A DNA stretch of 64,000 nucleotides from Rhynchopus sp. YZ270_cl-10 (GCA_964035575.1 OZ037887.1:1302001-1366000), one strand, 5' to 3'. Shown: positions 39,962 through 51,835, counted from the stretch's first letter. Numbers and translations: made by a program. The notes: generated from the letters alone by a model not told the origin.

Positions 39962-40945
39962 AATTAGAGAGTTAGAGAGTTAGAGGGTGAGAGTGTGTGA
40001 GAATGACAGTTTGCCCCATGTTTATTTTTAACCCTTTTTATTTTGTGTTTTTTGTTCTTTTCATCCTTTGGGGTTTGCCCCCCCTTTCCCCCCTTTCCGC
40101 CCCCCTTCCTATTTGTTAATATTTTTGGTTGGCTGCTGGCTAGGACGGGTCTACCCCAGCGACGGCCCTTACCCCTTGGACGAGGCTCTGAGGGTAGAGG
40201 GCAGTCTCGGAGTAAGACCTGTCTAAGAGCCAGGCCAGTGGCATCAGGAGCCATTGGGCCACTTTTATAGATTGTGCAGTAGAGTAGAGTTTGTACAGAA
40301 CTCTTGTCCTTTGAGTTCCTTTTTTCACTCCTTTAGTTTTTCATTTTTACCTTGTGAAGGTCAATTTCAATTTTTCATTTTTCAAAACCACCACAGGTAA
40401 GCACGAGACCCACCATTGTTGTTGTTGATTTTGTTGTGCGTTATTGTTGTTTTACCCTTTGGGTGTCAGTCAGTCGGGTCAGGTCACACTTACTGAAGTT
40501 CTCAAAAATTTTCACCAAAAAGAAAACTACTAAAAAGATTATGGAACTTCCTTTTTATTTGTTTGTGTGTTACAGAGGAAACGGCTCACTCAATCCCCTC
40601 CTTCTCCTTCTCCTCCCCTCCCCTCCCCAAGACAAAGCAAAATAAAACTACACCGGTAGACAGAGCAACCCTCCCGTCCCATCCCCTCCCCTTTTCCTTT
40701 TGGGAAAAATTGCACTCACATACGACCCTTTTGCTTATTTGCAGGGAAGTGTTGGTTGTAATTGTCCCACATGTTTTCTATTTTAGTGCTCCTAACTGTG
40801 TTTTCAGGCACTGTCTTGCCAGTACAATAGTAAAGTGCCCTTGTCTGGACATCTAGCTGTTTACATACTCGCTTGACTAGTAAGTACCCCCTCTGTCACT
40901 GGATGTAGATAAAAAAAGCGAGCCTAGGGCTAAGTTGAACAACAC

Positions 40946-41021
<76 letters not shown>

Positions 41022-41022
<1 letters not shown>

Positions 41023-41203
41023 CAGGGGAGGCCGGATACTGCGATACCTGGGGCAAGACCAGCGCGGTCATCGTCGTTCGGGAAGGCAGGGTCAGCTGGG
41101 GAACCCCTTCTCGGGATCAGCTGGAGGAGGAGGTGGGGCGACAGGCCGAGGCGGCAGACACCGAGGTGCGTGTGAAGGTGGAGGAGATGGATGATGACTT
41201 CTA
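41022..41203 (+). mobile_element. short fragment of retrotransposon C-terminal coding region
   Basis: Begins AGCAGGGGAGGCCGGATACT right after the 75-A tail. It matches 35447-35620 of the full copy, then breaks off at GATGGATGATGA and continues into a different retroelement. Confidence 0.85.
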
Positions 41204-44200
41204 GCCGCGATCAGCAGCATGCCACGAGCCACTGCAGGAGGCCCTTCAAACCTCACAGGATCCCTCCTTCGCACCCTGTGCAATCAGAAGCACACCCCTG
41301 GCACGCTCGCAGCCCTGTCGGCAGTGCTGTCCAGTCTGGCTCAAGGTAAAGCACGTAGGGAGGTCGCGCCATTCTTCGCAGGTGCCAAGCTGGTGGCCCT
41401 CAGGAAGGTGTCAAAAGGCAAACCGGACGACGTGCGCCCGATTGCAGTTGGGGGCGTGTTGCGCCGTTTGGTTGGGAAGATCCTGGCGAACAGACTGCGG
41501 AAGCGTGCGGCAGAAATTTTCCGCAAGGGGAACCAGGTGGGGGTGTCGACTCCTCGGGGCTCTGAGGCAGCTACCACGATGATCGCACAGTACGCCAAGA
41601 GACATGACGGCCAGGACAAGGTGATTCTGAAGGTGGACTACCACAACGCCTTTAACACAGTTGATAGGTCCACCTTCCTGGATGCGGTCGAGAAACACAT
41701 CCCGGAGATCTCACCCTGGGTGCGATGGTGCTACGGCGGCCACACCTCCCTCTTCTATGGGGAAGACATCCTGACGTCCCAGACAGGCGTGCAGCAAGGC
41801 GACCCCCTTGGCCCTGTTCTGTTCTCTCTGGCGATTGCGGACATGACTGAAAAGCTGAAGGCGAACAAAGCACTTGACGGATCCATTTGGTACCTGGACG
41901 ATGGTTGCATCCGTGGCTCTCCTGAGGCTGTTAAGGCTGCATATGACGCGCTGGTGGTGTCGAGCAAACAGGTTGGCCTGAAGGTGAACAGTTCGAAGTG
42001 CGAGTTGGTGACTCTCCGTGGCGACTCTGCAGCGGACCTGCGTGACAGGGGTTTTGTCATCTGTGACGAGCCTGGTTCCCCTGGATTCACCCTCCACCAG
42101 AAGAATTTCGACTTTCTGGGCATCCCCATTGGCACGGCGGAACACTGCAGGAAGTACATGCAGCGCAAGCTCGACGAGTCGAAGCGGAACCTCGAGGCTC
42201 TTAAAGACCTCAAGGACTCTCAGCATGCGTTCTACATCTTGCGCTTCTGTGAGGGTTTCTGCAAGATGGTGTTCTACATGCGTGGAATATCATGCGTGGA
42301 CCTAGGGGAGGACTACTTGCGGGACTTTGATGCGGAGGTGGACAAGTGTTTGGCGACGATCTTGCACGACGAGCATGGGACCATTCCGGAGCTTGCCCGC
42401 CTGCAGGCAGCGCTCCCCATCGCCATCGGAGGGTTAGGTGTACGTCGCACTGCGGATCACTGGCCGGCTGCGGTCTTGGCGTCACAGGCGGGGTGCTTCA
42501 AATTGGCCACGCAGTTAGACCCCAATTTTGAATGGGACCAATCCAGGTGGAAGAATGCGGCCGAGGCCTTCAACAGACGGGTGGCCGTCTCACACCACAT
42601 TGACGGTGATGTAAAGCCCTCCAAGTTGCTAGTACAACAGGAACTCTCTTCGGCTATTGTGGACCACCAGGCGGCGGAGCTGAAAAGGAGATGCAGCAGC
42701 GAACGGGACAGAGCTCGCCTGCTTTCTTTGCAGCTTCCCCTATCTGGCACTTGGCTGACAGCAGCACCCACGCCTCCCAACACCATCCGTTCGGACTATT
42801 TTGCTGGAGCGATGCGTTTCCGCCTGGGAGTGGCAATCCACAAACCCAACAGCGTCTGCAAAGGGTGTAACCCCAAAGGGGGACGCATGGATGCGTTCGG
42901 CGACCACACTTTTGCGTGTGCGAGCATGGGTTGCAGGACGGACCGGCATGATGCCCTGAAGCATGCTTTTGCGCTCATCTGTGAGGCAGCAGGGCTCAAC
43001 CCCTCAGTGGAGAAGAATTTGGGCTTCGAGTCTGGGAAAAGGCCGGCCGACGTATACCTCCCCCTAGGAATATACGAGACCTCTGCGCGTGCGTTGGACT
43101 TCACTGTGGCAGCACCGACCCTCCCCACTTACGTCCATCGAGCAGCACAGCACCGTGAGTATGCAGCCAAAGTGGCAGGGGAGGGCAAGAGGAAGAAACA
43201 CGCAGAGGACTGCAAAAGCGCAGATGTGCTGTTCAGCCCCATGGTTTTCGAGGCCTTTGGGGGCGCATCCGAGGAGTGCAACAGGGTAATCAGCCAGGTG
43301 GCGGGGTTGGCCGGAGTGGCGGACCCGGGCGGGGACTCTCCGACGGAGACGAGACTGCGCGAGAGGTTGTCGTGCGCGTACCAGGCCACCGTGGGTAAGT
43401 CCTTCAGGGCCCGCGGTGTGCTGTGCACGGACATTGGGCAACATGTACCGCACTGCGCTGATGCTGGACAAGTCCCATCGGAGGAAATGCTGCAGCAGAT
43501 GGACTCGGACTACCTCCATGGATCTGCTGACAACCTGCCAAATCGGGAGCCATCGGTGGAGGTGGTCGATGACGACGACGAAGATGAGTCATCCGAGCCC
43601 AGGGCCTTTTTCGCAATGCCGGAGAAGAAGGTGGGCGGGGTAGCGTACCGGGTGAACCCAATTCGGGTTAATCAAACGATTGTGGGTGAGACACCTGAGG
43701 ATTGCTGGAACTCCCTGCGCTCAATGGCGGACGGTAGGTGCCCTAAGGCGGAGACGCAGGCCGCACGCCTGGGGCTCACACACCCCCCGAGGTTCGAAAT
43801 CCTTAGGGGTGACAGTGGCTTTGATGCTTTGCTGGCAGCGTGCTCGACGGAACTCAAACGGAATCTGAAGCTTGAGGACACCAGTACCGGCTCAAAACAT
43901 TTGGACCTCAGGAGGCGAGCGGTGAAGAAGATCAGTTCTGACCGTCCGGACCTTGTAGCTTGCATCCCTATCTCTGCGAAGAGCTGGATGGAACACATGG
44001 GCTCCCAAAGCAGTGACCGGTCCGATGCGCGCACTTGGGTGGATGAAGTGGCTTTGGCAGGGGCTGGGGAGGTATTGGAGTGCACCATCGTGCTCATTGG
44101 GAGCCACATGCGCCCCCGCATCCTCACGCCGACAAGGCCGGCTAAGGAGGTTCTCTTCCTCTTGGTGGATACGGTTGATGACTCCGCAGACTGGTTTTGC

Positions 44201-44473
44201 AGCCCCCTCTTTGTTTCAGACCCAGGCCTCAAGAGTGAAATCCTTAGTATGGAGCCCACGCCTGCCCCGAAGTCTCGATGCAAGTCAGACGTGATGATGG
44301 ACCGAGTTCCGACCGTGCCAGCACCCGGTGTGGTTTTCGACCAGTGCAGGCGGTGCTTTAGCCCCTTTGACTCAGGCGAGACACACTACAAGTGTACCGA
44401 GGGCTGTGGTAGGAAGGTGTGCGTCGGGTGTGCGCGTGACTCCCCTTTTTGCCCGGCATCTCAGGCCGGTCTG
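41204..44473 (+). mobile_element. second RLE-type retroelement subfamily, 5'-truncated, cut by assembly gap
   Basis: A relative of the 28736-37433 element, similar in domain order but clearly diverged. It starts within the region just before the RT (AISSMPRATAGGPSNLTG compares with SMPKSSAAGPSNVTG in the other) and runs into the 200-N gap. It has no N-terminal domains and no visible 3' end. Confidence 0.85.
41219..44473 (+). CDS. retroelement RT / RLE endonuclease / OTU-like protein, partial
   Basis: About 1085 codons before the gap. The RT has FFAGAKLVALRKV, VQQGDPLGPVLFSL and YLDD at residues 225-228. The restriction-like endonuclease follows (MDAFGDHTFAC near 550, KRPADVYLP near 607, ALDFTVAAP). 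The OTU-like region near 860-1000 keeps the fold signature but reads GDSGFDAL where the family has GDC-FxAL, and DWFCSPL where related copies have GHYEPL or GHFSPL. Both protease catalytic residues therefore appear lost. A Cys-rich finger (CRRCFSPFDSGETHYKC) precedes the gap. The first ATG is internal to the truncated element and is not a natural start. Confidence 0.8.
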
Positions 44474-44673
44474 NNNNNNNNNNNNNNNNNNNNNNNNNNN
44501 NNNNNNNNNNNNNNNNNNNNNNNNNNNNNNNNNNNNNNNNNNNNNNNNNNNNNNNNNNNNNNNNNNNNNNNNNNNNNNNNNNNNNNNNNNNNNNNNNNNN
44601 NNNNNNNNNNNNNNNNNNNNNNNNNNNNNNNNNNNNNNNNNNNNNNNNNNNNNNNNNNNNNNNNNNNNNNNNN
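44474..44673. other. assembly gap, 200 N
   Basis: Exactly 200 undetermined bases. The retroelement on the left is on the plus strand and the one on the right on the minus strand, so true distance and orientation across the gap are unproven. Confidence 1.
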
Positions 44674-46522
44674 CCCCTTCCTTCTGGCTGTGTGGGACTA
44701 ACCCTTTCGCCTCCACATCCGACCCTCGCGAGATAGGGGGAGAAGGCCGCCTTGCTGTGGTCTCCGCAGACCTGTCCTCCACTACACCGGAGCGACGAGT
44801 GTGGTTCCCCTGCGCCCGCCGCGAAGTCCCAAGGGTGGTCAGCTTCGTCCTTCTTTCCGCGTGGGACTTAGCCGTCCATCCACCAGTCTTCGCTGAACCC
44901 AAGTGGTGGTCACCAGTCAGAGCTGTTGGTGTGGTGTTGTAGCTCTGCTCTGATGGCCCCCAGACGAAGGATTCTGCTGCGGTTGCGGTGTTGTTGTCCA
45001 TGGTGGTGTCGTGGTCGGCGCAGTCGGCGGAATCCTCCTCATCCATAACCTCCTCCTTCACCTCCGTTGCCGCGTCCTGTGGGGGAGCTGGGTTGCTGTT
45101 GTAGTAGCTACCTCCCACTGTCTGCGATGTTGTCGGCTGAACTGGCTGAACTGGCTGAACTGGCTTTGCCCTCAGCACACACTTTGCGTTGGCGCTCCCA
45201 CATCCCTCACACCATGTGCGCTCGCAGGAACTACAAAACCAGTGGGGGACACTACATTCGGTGATGAGTGCGCAGTTTTCGCACGTGAGCAATTCCCCCT
45301 GTCTCCCCGGGCGCTCCTCCATCCGTGACAGCGCTCCGGTGCTGTGGCACTGCATCTCTGGAAGGGGGGTGTCGGGGGCAAGGCTTCGCAGATATGCAAA
45401 CGTGTTGTCTGTCATGCATAACGGCGAGAAGTGGCCAGCCTCGTGAGCTCCTGTGTGCAGCACTGCTACGGCCCCGTTCGACTTGCTGGCTGGTCTATGG
45501 ATGTGCACCTTAGAGTCCGATGACACGACCGCCACAATGACTACCTGCAAAGCCCGTGCCAGACCCGCCAGTGCTGTCTGGTCCGCCCACGACCTGCGAT
45601 CCCTGTTCCCTGCCAGGCTCATCCATCGCACCCAGGTCGCGAGGTCGGGCATCGCATTTCTCGCCAGGTCAGCATCTCTCTTCACTCTCTCCACCGCCAG
45701 GGACCGAAGGGTCGACGATGTCACCACCTTCCAGCTCCGCACTGACCAGCACACTGCGTCGAACGCACAGTCTCCTACTCGGAACGGCACGGGCACCTGC
45801 GGTCGGGACAGCCCCCACTTCACCAAGTTGGCCTCCAGTTCGCTGTGGGGGGTTGGGTCCTGTGCTGCTGTCTCTGGCGCCGTTTCCTTCTCGTTGCCTG
45901 TCTCTGGCTCCTCCTCCGCACTCACCCTGATGTCTCCCTGGTGGTCGTCTGTCACTTCCAGGTTAGGTAGATGGTCGGGGGGCAAGCGTATCAAGTCCCC
46001 CTCTTCCGGGTCGACGGTGGGATCTAAGTCCACACGCTCTCGCAGAGGACCCCTCAGGCAACCAGTCAGAGACCCTCGATCCGTCGCGGCCTTCCCGATC
46101 TGTCGCTGCAGCGTCGTCCCTAGCCCCCAATTCCACCTCTGTGACATCTCCACTCTGTTCCCAAGCTTCCTGTCCGCTGCGAAACGGAGCATCTGCTGCC
46201 ATATCGACGCCGCCGCGGGTCCCAGACCTCCTGTGGTCTCCAGGGCGAAGGGTGTGAACGCCAGCCGCTCCGCCGCACACGCGTCACCATGCTTCTTCCT
46301 CTTGGCAGTTTCCGCCTTCGTCGCCGCGTACCCCTTCGCGACTGCGGCACCCTGCACCATCGACGCTGACGTCGGCGTCCACACAGTCACATCGATAGCT
46401 CGTCCTCTCGACTCCCCGACCCCTGTGGACAGCAGAATGTCAGCGGGCTTGTTGTTGCCCAGGATGAGGTGGTTGGGTTCCAGGATGGGGCTCAGACCTG
46501 CCTCATTTGCTGCTCCATACAC
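44674..46522 (-). CDS. retroelement RLE endonuclease / OTU-like / zinc-finger protein, partial
   Basis: About 615 codons. The restriction-like endonuclease is represented by NNKPADILLS, AIDVTVWTP and FTPFALETTGG. The OTU-like domain has an intact-looking GDCAFDAV and GHFSPL. A Cys/His-rich finger follows (CENCALITECSVPHWFC). The tail is acidic and low-complexity, with a repeated KPVQPVQPVQP phrase. The ATG at 46522 is created at the junction and is not a natural start; the C-terminus lies in the gap. Confidence 0.75.
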
Positions 46523-46523
46523 A
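44674..46523 (-). mobile_element. third RLE-type retroelement fragment, minus strand
   Basis: Minus-strand fragment of another diverged relative, beginning inside the endonuclease domain at the junction with a poly(T) tract (46524) and running towards the gap. Confidence 0.8.
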
Positions 46524-48191
46524 TTTTTTTTTTTTTTTTTTTCTCTTTTATGTACTTGGTCTTTTTTTGTATGTGAGAATAGAAGAAAGGAAAAAGGAAG
46601 AATGGAGTAAACAATAAAGACAATAAAATGAACAGGAAAATGGAAAAGGAAAAAGGAAATGAAAAAATGATGACCAAAAAAGGTCGGTGTTTCAAGTTTT
46701 AGTATAAAAGGTGGGCGGTAAAAGAAGACCTAATCCTCCTTACTTAAAAGAAGGGAAGGGAGAATAAAAAACACACGTGCCCATTGTTTCGTTGTCTGCA
46801 GGATGTCTTGTTTTAGTGCCTCACCTGGAAAAAGAAAAATGGATTCCACTCAGTAAAAATAGCACACCTGTTGAACACACGTCAGGCCAGGAACAGAAGA
46901 AAAGCAAACGCTTCCACGAATGGAAGCAAAAGAAAAGTGTGGTGAAAAAACCCTTTTGGCCAAGGTGGTCTTTACTCTCTGTCTACATACTTTGGGGATG
47001 CATGAAAAAATGAAACTAGATGATAGATAACAAGGAGTGTGCGAGAGTGGCCCTTCTCCAAGCTAAACAAAAAGCAAACACCCTCCACCCATCTGATCCC
47101 GCCCACAAACACAAACAATCACGACAGAAAACAAAACAGGCAGAGGATGACCAGGGTAGGTTTTACTTGGACAGCGAACCTCTGCCTTGATTCCTCTCAC
47201 GCTCAGCAGGCGAGTTGCCTCAACTCTCCAGACCTGTGCTGCAACACAGGCCTGCACCTTTAGCCGCTTTTCGCTTCATGCCCCTCATCTGGCGCACTAC
47301 TAACGGGGGACGCCCCATGTAGGCACATCGGTAGGATTTCGTCTTAACATAGTTTTTTGTGTAAAAAAAAAATGAACCCCTGTAAAAAAAAATGAACCCC
47401 AGTAAAAAAAAATGAACCCCAGGTTCAGGCACTTTATCTGGTTGGTGTGGTCGATAAGCTGGTGGGTGGGTGCAGGTGTGCAAACCCGCGGGAATCTGCA
47501 GGTTGTGTTATCTGGTTGGTGTGGTTGTGCGGGTTTTTTGTTGCGCCTGCTGGTTGGTGCTTTGTGGGTGGGCACATATGTGGCCATGTGTTGTTGCACC
47601 ACCATGCTTCCCTGAGAGATGGCTTTTTTCTTGTGTATACTGTGTATATTGCTTTAGTGAGTTTCTGCTTTATGTGAGGTTCTTGGGCTACTAAAGTGGT
47701 TTGTGTTGTACTAGTCCTCACTGTAATACTATGCTTCCCTGCTGACGGAGGGTGTACTGTGTACTGTGTACTGTGTACTGTGTACTGTGTACTGTGTACT
47801 GTGTACTGTGTACTGTGTACTGTGTACTGTGTACTGTGTACTGTGTACTGTGTACTGTGTACTGTGTACTGTGTACTGTGTACTGTGTACTGTGTACTGT
47901 GTACTGTGTACTGTGTACTGTGTACTGTGTACTGTGTACTGTGTACTGTGTACTGTGTACTGTGTACTGTGTACTGTGTACTGTGTACTGTGTACTGTGT
48001 ACTGTGTACTGTGTACTGTGTACTGTGTAGGACTGCCCTCAGAATATGTTTTCCTTGGTCAGAGGCTCCATACAGGTGAAAGGTGAAAAGTAAGTAAGCA
48101 AAAAAAAAAGTTTTGCCTGTGAAAGTCATAGGGTGCCAATCTCAAGGGCACCCTGTGCACCCTTTTTCCATGCCCAAAAAGGCACCCTGTG
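46524..48191 (-). repeat. repeat family R1, copy 2 (right arm of large inverted repeat)
   Basis: Reverse complement of 25638-27330. Its T run (46524-46542, 19 bases) is the counterpart of the A tail at 27297-27330. It lies between a minus-strand retroelement fragment and a plus-strand truncated retroelement that starts at about 48192. Confidence 0.85.
47754..48028. repeat. (CTGTGTA)n satellite, inverted counterpart
   Basis: About 39 copies of the 7-bp unit seen at 25799-26083, on the other strand. Slightly shorter than its partner. Confidence 0.95.
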
Positions 48192-49424
48192 CTGTGGAGA
48201 GCGGTGGGCGACGACCCTGAAGGACTCGAACCTGACTGTGTCGGCGACTGGATGGCTCTCTTTGGTCCTCAAGGTGCTTCTCCGTGCCCGGGCGAGTTCC
48301 TGTACTGCTGGGCGACACAGCAGCCGTGGAGTGGGAACGGGGAGGGGGACGGTGATTGCCCGGAGTCGGTGGTCGCCCGTCAGGCGGTTAGGAAGATAGC
48401 AGGGGAGGCCGGATACTGCGACACCTGGGGCAAGACCAGCGCGGTCATCGTCGTTCGGGAAGGCAGGGTCAGCTGGGGAACCCCTTCTCGGGATCAGCTG
48501 GAGGAGGAGGTGGGGCGACAGGCCGAGGCGGCAGACACCGAGGTGCGTGTGAAGGTGGAGGAGATGGATGATGATGAGCAGGAGCAGGAGGAGGACCTCG
48601 ACACCGCGATGGAGGGGGCGGATCGCTCGCATTCTCTGTCAGTGGAAGGCATCCCTGACCAGAAGAAGCAAGCGAGGGTGAGGGAATTGCTGAGGGCGCA
48701 GAGCGAGGCTTGGATGTGGACGGAGGAGGAGCGGACGGAGAGGGGGGGTCTTTTCCCGTGCCTCACCATGGGGTCGCCGGTGCCTTCTTCTGTGACGAAG
48801 TGGATCTCCCTGTTCCACTACCGTCAGGGAGAGAAACAGGATGGCAGACCCTTGTTGTCACTCCCCCTCTCTACCGCTACTTTCACTCAGTGGTATGAGG
48901 TGATGAAGGTGGTGGGTTTGCATGAGTGGTCGGTTCAGGAAAAGTGCAAGGCAAAGTCGACGTTGCATGCCCTGACGGACAACCGGAGCAGTAGGGGGCA
49001 GGCCTTTGCAGCGGAGAGTACAAGGAGGGAGAATGAGGCACGAGCGGCTCGAGAGGGAATAGGCCGACAACCTCAAGCCTCCTCTTCTTCTTCTTCTTCT
49101 TCCTCCACCTCTGCAGGCCGTGGCACTACAACCTCCATCGCCCAACCTGCAGTCTCCACTTCTTCCTCCTCCTCATCGGCAGGCCGTGGCAATGCAACCT
49201 CCTCCGCCCAACCTGCTCCTTCCCCAGCTCCCAAAGGACCCCAGCGCCATGCAGCTCAGGGTAGGTCCAACACGTCGAACGTGTTCACCGACGCAGTGGC
49301 ACAAGCGACGCAGCATGTTCTCTCGCCCCAGGAGGTGCAGAGAGGGCGCAATGGTCGCGGTGGTGGACAGAAGGGGAGACAGAGCGGAGGAAGGAAGGGG
49401 AAAAAGGGGAATAAAAAGAATTAG
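48192..49424 (+). pseudogene. C-terminal fragment of the retrotransposon protein
   Basis: About 410 codons matching the C-terminal region of the 2960-aa frame nearly exactly (GDDPEGLEPDCVGDW onward). The C-terminus ends KKGNKKN, like the 37497 copy rather than the longest copy. No natural start and no catalytic domain. Confidence 0.8.
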
Positions 49425-50464
49425 AGAGTTAGAGAGTTAGAGGGTGAGAGTGTGTGTGTAGAAGCGTGGTAATGCCTAGTGAGGGTAATTCTTGCGCAGA
49501 ATATGGCCCTTAATGTGTAGAAGCGTGTAGAGAATGACAGTTTGCCCCATGTTTATTTTTAACCCTTTTTATTTTGTGTTTTTGGTTCTTTTCATCCTTT
49601 GGGGTTTGCCCCCCCCTTTCCCCCCTTTCCGCCCCCCTTCCTATTTGTTAATATTTTTGGTTGGCTGCTGGCTAGGACGGGTCTACCCCAGCGACGGCCC
49701 TTACCCCTTGGACGAGGCTCTGAGGGTAGAGGGCAGTCTCGGAGTAAGACCTGTCTAAGAGCCAGGCCAGTGGCATCAGGAGCCATTGGGCCACTTTTAT
49801 AGATTGTGCAGTAGAGTAGAGTTTGTACAGAACTCTTGTCCTTTGAGTTCCTTTTTTCACTCCTTTAGTTTTTCATTTTTACCTTGTGAAGGTCAATTTA
49901 AATTTTTCATTTTTCAAAACCACCACAGGTAAGCACGAGACCCACCATTGTTGTTGTTGATTTTGTTGTGCGTTATTGTTGTTTTCCCCTTTGGGTGTCA
50001 GTCAGTCGGGTCAGGTCACACTTACAGAAGTTCTCAAAAATTTTCACCACACTACTAAAAAGATTATGGAACTTCCTTTTTATTTGTTTGTGTGTTACAG
50101 AGGAAACGGCTCACTCAATCCCCTCCTTCTCCTCCCCTCCCCTCCCCAAGACAAAGCAAAATAAAACTACACCGGTAGACAGAGCAACCCTCCCGTCCCA
50201 TCCCCTCCCCTTTTCCTTTTGGGAAAAATTGCACTCACATACTACCCTTTTGCTTATTTGCAGGGAAGTGTTGGTTGTAGTTGTCCCACATGCTTTCTAT
50301 TTTAGTGCCACTAACTGTGTTTTCAGGCACTGTCTTGCCAGTACAATAGTAAAGTGCCCTTGTCTGGACATCTAGCTGTTTACATACTCGCTTGACTAGT
50401 AAGTACCCCCTCTGTCACTGGATGTAGATAAAAAAAGCGAGCCTAGGGCTAAGTTGAACAACAC

Positions 50465-50507
<43 letters not shown>
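48192..50507 (+). mobile_element. 5'-truncated copy of the RLE retrotransposon
   Basis: Matches the full copy from about 35243 to its 3' end and finishes with AACACC and 42 A (50466-50507). It lacks RT and endonuclease. It has an extra 47-bp segment in the 3' UTR near 49469-49515, bounded by a repeated GTGTAGAAGCGTG. Confidence 0.85.
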
Positions 50508-50510
<3 letters not shown>

Positions 50511-50911
50511 GCATGAAGCGAAATGCGGTGAAAGGTGCAGGCCTGTTCGCAGCAGGTCTGGAGAGTTGTGGCAACTCGTCTGCTGAGCGTGTGAAGTATC
50601 AAGGCAGAGGTTCGCTGTCCAAGTAAAACCTACCCTGGTCATCCTCTGCCTGTCTTGTTCTCTGTTGTGATTGTTTGTGTTTGTGGGCGGGATCAGATGG
50701 GTGGAGGGTGTTTACTTTGTGTTTAGCTCGGAGAAGTGGCTTACCCGCCCACTCTCTGTTATTTATTCAGTGTCATTTTTTCATTCATCCCCAAAGTTTG
50801 TAGACAGAGTCAAGGCCACCTTGGCCAAAAGGGTTTTTTCACCACACTTTTCTTTTGCTTCCATTCGTGGAAGTCTTGTTTTTCTTCTGTTCCTGGCCTG
50901 ACGTGTGTTCC
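50508..50911 (+). repeat. repeat family R1, copy 3 (partial, diverged)
   Basis: Aligns with 26553-26963 of R1 copy 1 (GGGGCATGAAGCGAAA, CTACCCTGGTCATCCTCTGC, CCTGGCCTGACGTGTGTTC) with many small differences. It starts exactly at the A tail of the preceding retroelement and ends where the 8-bp satellite begins. Confidence 0.85.
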
Positions 50912-51025
50912 GCAAACCCGCAAACCCGCAAACCCGCAAACCCGCAAACCCGCAAACCCGCAAACCCGCAAACCCGCAAACCCGCAAACCCGCAAACCCG
51001 CAAACCCGCAAACCCGCAAACCCGC
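50911..51025. repeat. (GCAAACCC)n satellite, first block
   Basis: About 14 copies of an 8-bp unit (TTTGCGGG on the other strand). It directly precedes the first 5437-bp unit. Confidence 0.95.
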
Positions 51026-51236
51026 ACAAGAAGAAAGCTCGCTAAAATGTAGGAGGCTGGTGTGGTTGTGAGCAGATTTTATTTTTGATTGTCAGAAGGT
51101 TTTGCATTTTTACAAATGTGAAAGCCGAAAAAATTGAATAGAAAAATGAATTGAACTTGGCTGACCCCTCATTTTTCTTTTCATAGCATTTTTGTACTCA
51201 CACACCAAAAACAGGTGAACTAATTCTCATAAAACT

Positions 51237-51422
51237 ATGAACACCATGAAGAGTAAGCGGAAGCCAGTGCCCTTTGTGCAGAAGAAAGATGCACCAAGCA
51301 TGTTGGCGGTGTTCAATGTGCAGGATCAAGCTCCTCATGAGAATGAGGAATTGCCACCAATTCCAGTGTGCTCCCAGAAGAAGGAGACAGTACTAACGAA
51401 GGTACAGGAAGCAAGGCGTTAA
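51237..51422 (+). CDS. unit protein A, first exon or short ORF
   Basis: 61 codons, basic at the start (MNTMKSKRKPVPFVQKKD), then acidic. Unrecognised. It is probably joined to the frame at 51451: a TACTAAC branch-site-like motif at 51390 and GTACAG at 51402-51407 suggest a small intron ending near 51407, but the donor is uncertain. Confidence 0.5.
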   Translation: MNTMKSKRKPVPFVQKKDAPSMLAVFNVQDQAPHENEELPPIPVCSQKKETVLTKVQEARR

Positions 51423-51423
51423 A

Positions 51424-51835
51424 ACAGAGGAGCAAACTCAGAAGGACTCTGTGCTTCCGTCAGAACAGGCCGCAGCATTGGAAATTCCTGTTTCTGCAGA
51501 AAGCTTTTCCTCAGTGACTGAAGAGCTGAAAGAGGTGAAACAGACTGTCTCAGATCTCAAGAAACAGCTGAACGAAGTGTTCCTTCTGTGTCAGGACATG
51601 AAAAAGGTATGTATCAACTTTTCAAGTATCACTTTCAACAACTCAAACTCAACAGGAGCTAGACATAAAGAGAAAGCGCGAAGCCGCAGAAGACGAAAAA
51701 ATAGCAAAGACGTGTTATGCTCACGAATGCTCTAGTACTTGGAGGGGAAGGGAATTTCAACACAAAGGTGCTCTTTTCCAGCACAATAAAGCACATCATT
51801 AGAGAATAATTTATTTTTTTTCGTTTGGGGGTATT
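51424..51835 (+). CDS. unit protein A, coiled-coil part with a short intron
   Basis: A coiled-coil stretch (TEELKEVKQTVSDLKKQLNE) is followed at 51607-51655 by a 49-bp GT-AG intron (GTATGT to CAACAG). With the intron removed the frame continues through a Lys/Arg-rich part to CYAHECSSTWRGREF and closely spaced histidines, ending at a TAG at about 51800. Without splicing it ends at 51735. The spliced form is likelier because it yields a Cys/His cluster. The family is unknown; it may bind nucleic acid or dimerise. Confidence 0.5.

Larger units (their letters stand above)
37468..41021 (+). mobile_element. 5'-truncated copy of the retrotransposon, interrupted by an insertion
   Basis: It begins directly after a 27-base A run with CCCCTTCTCGGGATCAGC, which corresponds to 35525 in the full copy. 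The coding tail runs to 38405 and is interrupted by a 1556-bp insert. It resumes at 39965 with the 3' UTR, ending in AACACC and 75 A (40947-41021). It differs from the longer copy by a few substitutions and a slightly different C-terminal end. Confidence 0.85.

Noticed and set aside
50911-51025. CRISPR array
   Set aside because: Uniform tandem units without spacers, in a eukaryotic context.
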